Assembly (NCBI GenBank): GCA_002633005.1
Contig: NMRA01000234.1
Location: 245,535-309,534, forward strand
Length of the DNA stretch: 64,000 bases
Source of the DNA: Phoronis australis
Taxonomy: Eukaryota; Phoronida; Phoronidae
Direction: 5' to 3'
Each line of letters begins with the position of its first letter. Within the stretch, counting starts at the first letter, position 1. This document shows positions 25,601 through 37,600 of this stretch, in pieces. Below the pieces are notes generated by a model. The model had not been told where the DNA came from and made no database searches. It was given only the letters and a program-made list of their open reading frames with translations. Position numbers and translations under genes: made by a program.

Positions 25601-28600
25601 AGCTGTCAACTTTGCTTTTATTTTATTTAGCTCACAAAAGTACAGATTCGGAAAGTACAAGAAAAACAAGACGAATGAAAATCAGTGAAAATACAAGTGA
25701 GAAACACGGATAGCACAAAAAGTCAGAGACCTGTTTCAATGATAGTCCAAAAAAGATTAAATAAAAACTGAAAACATGTTTATAAAAACAGGAACAAAAT
25801 ATAAATTAAAATAAATCTAAGTGCACAAATGATATAAAATGAAAGATTTAAACGACAAAAGTATATAACACAATGTAAAAATTAATTAAAATAAAAATGA
25901 ATATCAGACATATAGGTTACTCTAGGTATTTGACATTTTATCACACAAAAATGTGGTACAGTAATTAATAGACGTTTTATACAAAAAAAGGACAGAGCAT
26001 CTTCAATAATTTTAAGAAGTTTATACCAGGTTTGAGTGCTAATGTAATGAAATGACGCTTGGTTTACAGTAGGGAATTTGCAACAAAGAAGTGCTATAGT
26101 GAGTGCTGTGTCTATGAGAGGCTATAAGAAGCAAGAGTGAGGGAGAAGAGGCGTGAACATTTTGGAAAAGTAGCTCTAGAGGAAAAGGGTAAATATTAAC
26201 TTGGTGGAATTCAGATACTCCGATATTACTTCCAGGGTGATACTTTTGTTAGAACAGCACTGTAATTTTTCATTGGATGCTTTAGTACCATTTTGAATGA
26301 GTATTATAATTAGTAACACACTGGGCATTCTATCATTCGGGTGTTGTTTTTCTCCGTTTAAAGTATGCTAAGGTGACAATGTGACAAGCACAATTTCTAA
26401 GCCAGGAGTTATCTCTTAATATAGTACAAACTTCGATATTCAGAAACAAACAACAGGTAAAAAAATGAAGAAAAAATATGCCGTTTTCATTCAGGTTCAC
26501 ACTCTGGATTTCGTGAATACAAAACTGGGGTTAATCAGAGTAGAATAAAATATGACCTGTCCCAGGTGATTTAGTCAAGCACAGTGGAATAAAATGCGAC
26601 CGGTGGTCACAGGGGATTTAGTCTCATCAAAATTCCTCACGGGTGGCCATGGGCATAATATAAACAATCATTTACATCATTCTGATGCAGGCTAAGCTGT
26701 TGTTCATAAGTGGTTTAATACAAAATAAATATTAAATATATTTCCATTAGGAAATTAGAGCTTGAGGTAATATACCTTTAAAACAGTAGTCTCAAATTCA
26801 TTTTCTATTAAAACTCTACTTAAGTCTCTGTCTGTGAAGTTCACGTCTGAAAGAAAAACATACAAGTAATTTTACAATTTTTCTGGAACAGTCCTAAGCA
26901 TAGAGACAATGTAAAAATGTAAAGTTACTATTCCACGTTGCCTTCCATCATAGAAAAAAAACTTTTGATTGAGACCACTTTACAATAATAGGTCTGAAAT
27001 TGTTCTGTAGTCAAATTAGAAGTGATTTCATGGCTATGAACTAATAGTTTGTTATTGCTCAAGACCAGGCTTGTCACGAAGTGTCATTTTATGCGCTGAG
27101 CATCAGCTCAATGACTGCCAGTTCTTTGCAAAACTAGAAACCATTTCTCATCTGAGTAATGAAAAGGCCAAGATCAATTTTACAGTGGTAAGCTGTCACA
27201 ATAAAAAAGTTTGATTCTTGGATTGAACAAGAGTTTATAGCCACTTTGACAACATAGCAATCTGGTGACCGACAATACAGTAGTTCTCAAACATTTGTCA
27301 AATTTATTGAAAGTAATGAAATTATCATAAATAAATTATTGTTACAGAAAATTCCCAAAATTCCTGCTGCGAAACTTCTTTTGCTTTTAACAATCATGAT
27401 TCTTGTCCTTTTATTTTAAACCATTTCCAAAATTTACAGTCAATTAAAGTTCAGCAAAAACAGAAACAAAGCTTTTTATATTACCTTTAAACTGAGCAAT
27501 ACAGACATGACGACTGGGTCCCCACTCCCCAAGTATCAATGGCAGAAGTTTAAATTTACCTTTAAACTGAGATATACAACCATGACAACCCAACCTCTTA
27601 CACCCCAGTAAGGATGACAGGAGTTTAACATTACCTTTAAACTGAGCTATACAACCATGACAACCCAACCTCTTACACCCCAGTAAGGATGACAGGAGTT
27701 TAACATTACCTTTAAACTGAGCTATACAACCATGACAACCCAACCTCTTACACTCTAGTAAGGACGACAGGAGTTTAACATTACCTTTAAACTGAGCTAT
27801 ACAACCATGACAACCCAACCTCTTACACTCCAGTAAGGATGACAGGAGTTTAACATTACCTTTAAACTGAGATATACAACCATGACAACCGAGCCTTCTA
27901 CACCCCCAGTAAAGATGGCAGAAATTTCTCCAGCACACACAGCCTGTAATGAAAGAGTTGTGGGAATGTGACCAAATGGAACTCTGATATGATTTTTCAA
28001 TAAAAAAACACAAAGGATTGCTCTGAATATACATGACAATGTTTAGAAAACAAACACACAAAATCTTGTCCAAGTTGAACATCATGAAGGGACTCAGAAC
28101 ATAATTGACAAAACAGTTATCAACATAGAATTACCTTTTAAATGATTATGATTCAAGAATTTGACAAGATTTTGCCGACAATACTTTCGAGAGTACCATT
28201 CCTCTGCATTAAGTATACATAAAGTAAGCCTTCATTCACTTAGTATGTTGTAACCGTAATTTTAAAGCTAAAATCAGGTCATCATGACAAAATTCATCAA
28301 ACTTGAATGATCGTTACTGGCACAATTAAAACTGTGTTTCGCCCATTACGCTGTAAATGTTGAATTTTAACCAAAGAGCTTTGGGATTAAAAAATTTCCA
28401 TATTTCTCATCTGATCTTGAATTATTGCAGAATGAGCCGGCAAATCAAGTCACAGGCAACGAGTATGCATCATTTTTGAATCTGTAATTTTAGGGATGGC
28501 CAAGCCCAATAAAGTCTGAAAGGTTTTCGTGAGGTGCTGATGGTTGTGATAATCTTGTTGGAAACAAAATCTAATCACAGAAAGGAATATTGCGAGAACA

Positions 28601-31600
28601 TTTCATGAAAGTAAAAGACCTAATTTGACTTTTGATATTAGGAAGCTAAACAGGGAGGAAATGTACATTTTACATTATTCAAGCTTGGAAATATTGTTCA
28701 TCAAAGTTATCAGAATTATCTTTAATATGTGAAGTTCCACATCTGTCAAGCTTGTATAGCCTAATATTAACAAACTTGAATATATGGGATCAACTGTATT
28801 GTCACGCATGAAAACAATATGGGAAAGGAATATTTTGATCACTACTTAGAAAGAGAATAAGTTTTGCTTGGTGATGGAAATCACTTAAGATAGCAAGCTT
28901 GAATAATTTTACTGGTCAGCAATCTTGCTCAAGCTTTCATAGTAATGGTTACCATGAGGTATTCCATGTTGAAAAATTTGACTGCCATGACAAGCTTAAA
29001 AAAGTTTTTAGATGAGCCTTACTTAACTTACTCATCACCTTGTCCAAGATAACCAAGTAATGGTTAGTAGCTTAGAGTTCAGTTCATTGCAACTGGTCAT
29101 TTTAGAGTAGCTGATTTTACAAACAATATTTGAAGCATATCTCACAAAACCTAGAATACGAAATAAGTTATTACCTACCAATGAGAAATTAGTAAAGACA
29201 GACATCTCTCCATGGCTGTTTTAATGAATCTATCACTGCGGCCAAAATTAAACAACCATATAACTGCTGGCCAACATTACAAGGACAAAATGGGGACAAC
29301 ATGAAAACAGCATCAACGACAAAGTTGCCACACTCTCTACTCTATACTGTCAGGGGAGATTACTAATACATGATGTTTTAGAAATGCTGACATATGAAGC
29401 TCTCTATACTGCCAGGGGAGATTACTTACATGATGTTTGAGGAATGCTGGCATCTGTTACTCGTTCATGCCTTCTGTCGGGCATGGGCTGGTAACAACAT
29501 TGGCAAGAGACGTGGTTTTGGCGTGGCGCACACACAAACACAGGAGGCGTTCGTTGTGCTGGATTAGTCGAAGTCACGGTTTCTCCCGGTACAGGCTGGC
29601 TGCTGCTAGGGGGAGCTGCCACTGACACTGAGCTTGTTGATGACGTTGGCGTGGCTGCACCAGCATTGCTAACTGTGATTACTGGTGACAGGTTGCTCGA
29701 CAGTAGATGGCTTCCAGCAGCAGCTGTGGATATAGAGCTGGATGTGGTTGTAGGCAAAGAGGTCGATGATTGCCCAGATGTTGTGAGAGGTGAGATCGTG
29801 CCCGGAGGAAGGTTACTCTGTCCTATAGAGCAAGTAGAGTGTACAGCAATCAAACATAGAAGACAGCAATATAGACAGGTAATAGTATGAACATTCAATG
29901 TCAACAATATTTTGAAGACAACTTATACCAAATACAAAATTTTGTTCTCAAAAACATTATCGTATGCACGTAACAAGTCTTCTACAAACTCGTGTCTGCA
30001 CTAATAAAACATGCTTTATTTACCCACAAAACACTGCACACACCTCAAGTTCACGGAGAACAAACACAGCTCAGGCACCTATAAACACTGCTCCAGCACC
30101 TATAATCACGGCTCACAATCTTCACATACTGTTCACAGCTCACCCATATGTTACTTAGTGGATATGAGCCTGTGAGTCGTGCTTTTCAGGTGTGCAAGTC
30201 GTTTTGTGAATGCAGCAAATTTTTGTGAATCACGAACTGAGTATACTGATCCATGAGCTGTGTTCATAAATTCAAGGCCTGTGTTGTTCGCGTGCTTGAG
30301 GAACCAGTGCATAACACTCAAACATTCATGGTCAACACTCACTGACTTCCAACAGGCAGACTCAATAAACAAATAGATAACAAAAGGAAAAATAAAAACA
30401 ATGGGATAACATACGACACGATAACTTGGCTATAACATAGCAAAAAAAATTTAGGACTAAAATGCAAACTTTTACAGTGATCAGTTGTTACCCTTGTTCA
30501 AAAAAACCTGACCTTACATTATCTACAATATGTGATTACAAATTGTAACAGATGAGTTGCTTAACACTTATTAAAATATTATTGCAAAAATCTTTCTGAG
30601 CAATCACTTTAAGCGCCAGCTTTTCCCAGCTGTATTCATAACCAACCTGTTAAAGCTGGCTGGGCGGTACTGGCCACTTGACTATTGTAATCTGGGCACT
30701 GGCGACATATAGTTCTTGGAGGCCTGAAATGAGGAGACACAAATTTTGCAATTTAAAAGAAGACTCAAAAGACTATTCGCATTACATTATTTTGTAATCA
30801 GCTTACAACTCGAATGCCAAGTTTATAATCAAGGGTTTTGTGGCTCATTAATTCATGAGAAAGTTGACTGAAACAGGTGACCACCTGAAAAGATTGCATA
30901 GTATCAATAAGTTTAGCAACTGGTCATTCACTGTAACTACATTCACACTGAATCATCTCTGCCAAACCCTCTCTCCTGTGTGCCCCCTTTTGTTGTCAGT
31001 GTGAACTAAAACAAGACACAATGGTTTAGAACAGCCTCTAATATGACTCGTTTTTTGTCCAATAAGTAGTGGTCACCCTTTGAACACAGTCCAAGAAGCT
31101 AATAGAACAGAAAATTCTGTAACCAACATTTGATACAGGGGAAAAGTCAACTTACTCAGCAAATACAATATATATCATAAGGTCAAAGCACGTCTCCAGG
31201 ATTTAAAAGAACTCCCTACGTTGTACTCACCCCAACAAAAGTCTGTCAATTGGGGTCGCCGAGACAAGTGAAGGGGTGAAACGAAACACACCAGATGTTG
31301 CGCTGTGAGGAAAATAATAAGTTTTGATATCACAATAAAACGCTTGTAAGATCCTTAAAGACAAATGCAAAAGTAAAGATGAACAGTGATTGTCCCACAA
31401 AATCAATGGATCAATGGAGGCTGGTAGTGGTAATAATAATAATGATGATGATGATGATGATGATGCCGACGACCACAACAGCACCTGCAGCAGCGACGAG
31501 CATGAGGACGATGACAAAAATCAAAGTAAGTTTACACGGAAACAATTAGATCGCAAAAACACTCAAATTGTTTTAAAACAATGAGTGTTGTGTAATCTCT

Positions 31601-34600
31601 TTGAAGGTGTGCCATAAACACATATCAGGTGAGGTGTCGTCACTTTACCTTAAAATTTCAATGAATATTCAAATGGCCTTATATTTAGAACTGACACGAG
31701 GTCTTCCAGTTATCTGACATCAGAGAACCAGAATTAATATCTTGTATGATCAACACCTGGGAGTTTGTATGAACTCTGGGACTGCCCCATGTCTGTAGTT
31801 ACCTTTACATGGTCACACGGTGCAACCTTGCATGAATCTACACAATACAATCTACACAATACAATCTGCACAATACAATCTGCACAATACAATCTGCACA
31901 ATACAATCTGCACAATACAATCTGCACAATACAATCTGCACAATACAATCTGCACAATACAATCTGCACAATACAATCTGCACAATACAATCTGCACAAT
32001 ACAATCTACACAATACAATCTGCACCATATAATCTGCACCATACAATCTACACCATACAATATACACAATACAATATACACAATACAATCTACACAATAC
32101 AATCTACACAATATAATCTACACAATACAATATGCTAATGAGAAAGAGAAAACCCAGGAATAGAAATCATAGTTTTGTGAACTGCCTTATAAGATGTGTG
32201 GACAACTTGATATCTAAGAATATTATTTTACATTTAACTTTGGACTTACGATGTTTTATGTGAATCCTGGGACAGCAGTTTAATCTTTCACTCGAAATCG
32301 AACTCAAAAACATTTTTTAGTTATTTAGCCTTTTCCATTCTACTTCTGAATCAATACAAAATCAAACTGAGTGTCTGTAACTCAAACTAAGTGTATGTCA
32401 TTCTGCACCTGAGTACACTTATGGTTTACACAAGTGAGTGTCCAGTCCAACTTTGCAATTGATGACCCCAAGATTCGAGCAACTAACAGCAGTAGAAACT
32501 CGAAATTTCAAGTTCGGACATCAAGCACAAACAGCGATTACATAATCATCCATGTAAACCATAATATATTCAAGCACCAAATTATAGACAAGTCCTTATT
32601 CAAGTACAACCGAAAATGCCAAAAATATTTTTGAGATCAATTTCGAATAAAGAGACTAGATCCCAGGACCTGGTTTGAGCGCACGAAATTTCTTTTCTGG
32701 TTGCATAAAATTTACACTCTGGACAGCAAGGTAATGGTCTGATATAATGTGCCCAAATTTTGAGAACCAGTTTTTTCCACTGAACATCAGGCATCAAACT
32801 GGTTCTCAAAATATGGGCAGACTATTGCCAGATAGCATCAATGACGTTGCATTATCACATGTCACATGCCTATTTTTGCACAACGCATTTGGCGTCACGT
32901 AGCAATCAATTTATCCGGCAGGAGTTCTACACAACCCATCCTAAGACATTTAGTTCAGTGGCAAGTCAAGCAAACATGCAGCATGCATAACAATTTTCAT
33001 ATTGATCAAATAAATACGCCATCTCTTGAAAACGTGTCCAGTACTTACACATTATTAAGAGAGATCTCCACCACATCGCCTGACTCACTGTCGCTATAAC
33101 TGTCTTCCTCATCACTACCGTCGTACGTATGACGCCTCCTCTTAGGGTACAGCTGGAAAAATACACACCTCAAATAATTTAGTGAAAGAACCATAACTCT
33201 CAGACATATTAACAAGGACAATGCAAAGCACTGTAATACACCCACAACTACATCGCAAACAGCATGCTTTTAGGAGTGTTTATTAATACCATTAAAAAGC
33301 CAACTAGTAATTTCAACTTTGAAAGGATTGCTGTCCACAGTAAACCCTCTTTCTGTCTCAAAAACACCTTTTGATTTAGATCACTTATCAGTATGAAATT
33401 GGTATCAAATTGTTCCTTAGTCAAATTGGAGATGATTTCAGGGATTTGAAAGAATCGACAGTTGGTTTTGTATGAGGCAGGCTCCCAAGTCGACTTGTCA
33501 TGGCGTGTCTCATGGAATAACTAACTGTCTATTAGTTGGTTGACCTAAAATCACCAGTCATCTGAGAATGGAACAGCATCAAGTGATCTAAATCAAAATA
33601 ATAATTTCTTTGACGAAAATTAGGTTTATTGGCCCCTGAACTTCATTAACAAGAATTGAATGTCCTACTAGTAGACTGTAAAACTACCACAAAACCTTAT
33701 AATGGGCATGCAAGCAATGCACAGATTTTTGAACTCATTGATTGCATTTTTTCTCAAAAATTGTGATTATTGTCAGAGATATTTTCCGAAACAGACAAGG
33801 TGTGTTAATACCTGCAATTTCTGGCAGTTATGCCACGTTCCAGGTCAGGATGGACGTCAATGCATCAACCAGTCCATGGAACGAACTCCCAGGAAGTAAC
33901 AGTAACATGCAAATTAACGTAACTATTGAACAACAAATTCCAAACCAATAACATTGTTACCATGTCTCTTGTAATTGTATTCTTGTCATCCAACTCTTTC
34001 AGATCTTCCTCTGAGCGCATCTTGTCTAGAAACAATTCAAAAAGGAAGGTTGTTCACAAGTCTGGGCCAAAGGCATGCCAACAATAACTTTACTTTTGTG
34101 AACTATTGGAAATGAGTATAGCTTAGAATTATTGTAAGATATTCCTGACACTTATTAATCAATACACAAGTCCTCTAAGGCTGACACAAGGTAACTTCTT
34201 TCAAGACTTCATTTTTAGACACAGTACAACAAGTCAAGGTCAATATACTTCAGACAAATTACCACAATTAATAAATGCACCAGTTTTATCAAATTTCATT
34301 TTTAAATCCCTGTCCCTAATTCATATAGTTTTATAGTTCCTTAACACTGCCTATGTTCAAGAATGCCACCACAGAAATTTTCGGTTGTCAAAATGTACAC
34401 AACTCACCTGCCCATGACAAACTAATAGTACATACTTGTGTGCACATTTAGTCAAACTTTCATTGTCCCAATACACATAAAATAACCGACATGAACACAA
34501 CTCCCACATTTTTCATTTTTCATCAATTTTGTTATTAAACATGCATACCAAGTTTCACATTTCCAGTTTTAACGTTTCACATTTTAAAGTTTCACATTTT

Positions 34601-37600
34601 AAACACTACGTATTAAGTCACGTTAATAGGCTATCTCAATTACAACAATCGAAATTTTGATAAAATGAAAATACATGCCAGTGATGAATTAATAAATTTC
34701 CATGCCAATATGTCCTTGAATAAATCGCTTTTTATTCAATACCAACCTGGGTGAGTTTTTAGATAGGCATCAACCAAGTTGTTGACAATGTGGTTTTTGT
34801 TGATCCTTTCAACTCTCAGTCGACACTGCAACACGTAACATGTAAATATTTGCTGTTTCAGAAAAAGTGATGCATGAAACAATGTCATCAATGTTCACAA
34901 AACCAGCAGTCCTAAGCCCAGATACAATCATAAACATACTGACTGTAAACAATTATTTTAAAGCCATTGCAACCTGTGCTTTTTGCCAAAAAACAATTTC
35001 TGATTTTGTGTCACTTACTGTAATAACATCATCTTACTCAGTGTTGACAATAGATGTCGCTAGTGTCAGTTGTCACATGTTCAATAGAGAATGGTGTCTT
35101 CTATATTGACCTGATGTTGTTAATTTTACTCTCTCATTTCGAGCGCTTTTTGGCAAATTCAAAGGGTTTTTGACTTGAGCTACTACCCAACACTCAGATT
35201 AGAAGTGATTTCTAAGCTTGCAAAGAACCAACAGCTTGTTTATAGATTCAGACTAGGTCGTGACCGTCCATTAAGCCGCATGTCATGGCAGATTAGTTAG
35301 TCAGTCGCCAAAAGAATATGGCTGTCACTATAACTATCAGGTGCATTCTGGGTGATTTATTACAACCAATCTCAACCCAAAGGACAAGACTATAATGATG
35401 TTACTTTGGAAGACCAAATATGCATGTGAAGAAAGATGCTACTTTCAACACAAGAAAATTGTTGACAATGGCTTTAGCTTCCAGCTTAAGTTCTGCAATT
35501 ATAGCATAAAATCTAGGATAATCAGTACAGCATTAACCAAATATTTGTCTTCACTGCCGAATTTTACAAAATCCACTTCTTAAAATCTTTCATTCATATA
35601 GTTCTGCCTACAACATCATGCTAGGACTCCATCACTTTGTACGGTTGACTGTTCAAACTACTTACTGTAGGACACTCAGACGACCTTGTCATCCAGCCAG
35701 AGTAACAGCCTGAGCAGAAGGAGTGCATACACGGCTGTAGACTGATACAGTCATGAAGCAGATCCTGGCATATCATGCACCTCAGCGTCTCCTCAAAATC
35801 ATCTTTGGTCTCCATTTGTTTTTTCCTGCTCTCATTAAGTTGTACGTCTGCTTTAGAACGACAATACATGTTGTTGGAATACAACTTTACAAGAAGTAAA
35901 ATAACGTAATTAGAGGTCGACAGTCCTCCAATAAATCTACGTAATTGTGTCAGCACTGGTATATGGTATCTTAAAAACAAATCCCAGTGTTTGTGGTGTT
36001 TTTAGAAGTATATACCTAACTGTGTATGAATTGGCACATACTTTCATTATTGATCATAACTTAAGCTTCCACAATTGCCCAACACATTTGTAACAACTGA
36101 ATCGCCTTTCTCGCGATCAGAGTTTCAATTCTCCCAATAACATACATGACAATATAATCAGTGTATATAATTAATTGGCCGAACATTGGAGAATATGTCA
36201 GCACTTTGAATGTGAACAGTGACAACAAAGTTAATGAGATGAACAGGAATAAGCATAAATGCCGCTGTTTAGCAAAGTAATTTAGTCTGTGTCACATGAT
36301 CTAGCAGTACCAGTGATGCAGAATGGGGCGTGCAGAGCATGACGTGGATGTGCGACAAGTTGAGGAAGTAAACTGGAGCAAATCTCTAAATAATGGTAAA
36401 CTTCGCTATTTTAATCAACAATGATTATTTTTCCATAATTTGACATTTCGGGAAAATCTGGAATAATTAACAGGCACAATACTAGTGTTGAAACAGTAGA
36501 GAAGATTCCTCCAATTATTCATTAGATACACTGCTTGTGACCTCAAATGCATCAGGGTGAGATTTCCATGGTGTATGTGATAGCATTTGAACACAAAGTG
36601 CAAATAATGGATGAATGGCTGGACTATTGCAGAGGGGAATGGTGTCAGGAATTAATAAGCCAGTTCATGACATGCTTATGTTAATAGCAATCATAGCCCT
36701 CAGATTTGTACTCGATTAAACAAATACTGAGACAAAATAGGATTCCAAGAAAAAGATGTAAAAATGGCACAGATTGCAGTGTTTTTAAAAATCTCAGATA
36801 GAATTTACAATCTAATAGACAGTCTACCACTGCTAGGTCAACAAAAAATCTTTCTAAATTGCTTCAATTTTGTATTTTGGTGAAATTTCAATCCATAGAA
36901 AATATTATATCCACCAATGAAGAATGAACCTTGCTGGTCAAGGCAAATTGTGAGTTCTCCATTGTTATAAAAATTGTTTAGTATCCCTTACTAGAGGCAG
37001 TCATACCTTGTTCTTTATGCACGGTCTCCACTGACAGCTTATCATTGCATTCTTCTGAGGGAACATTTGTAGTTCCACTGCTACACTCAGATGTTGTTAA
37101 CTCCAGCGCCATCTTTGAAGTCGTGGCAACTTGGGAAGTGTGTGTTTCTAACTTTCTCTTTTTAGCAGGTACGTCACTCTTCATTGGAAGAGGCTCACAA
37201 GCAGTTGGGGAATCTATATGTAGTGTAGGAATATGTTGTCTTACTTAAAAGTTTGTAAAGAAAGTTTCTTGTCGATTCAATAAATAAATTAAAATTATAA
37301 ACAAATTCAGACAGGACTACAGACAGTTCAATATGTTGCACTTATGTAATACGTAATATTATTGCAAGATTACTGACATTAAATAATCAAGCATTGAACT
37401 CAATTCTGTGTACTAATCACCACAACTAGACATCTCTAAGTCCCATGCAATCTTTATTGAGTTGCCAACTTCAGACTGGATTAAAGTGAGATAACGTAGG
37501 TGAATGTTTCCATTTGTGCAATCCTTTCTTGGTGTTGGCTTGTGTAATAAGGTACACTCACAGTATTAATAACACAAATTTTAAACAAGGCGTTTCATAT

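Noticed and set aside
27444-28085. A 213-codon minus-strand frame as a separate repeat protein gene
   Set aside because: It is CHFR exon 13 plus the 75-bp array and flanking intron; no start or promoter of its own is evident.
29437-29890. Plus-strand frames over CHFR exon 12
   Set aside because: Antisense shadow of the Ser/Thr-rich exon.
31734-32163. Overlapping frames of 70-132 codons on both strands
   Set aside because: They are produced by the 14-bp minisatellite, which has no stop in any frame; the residues are pure repeat.
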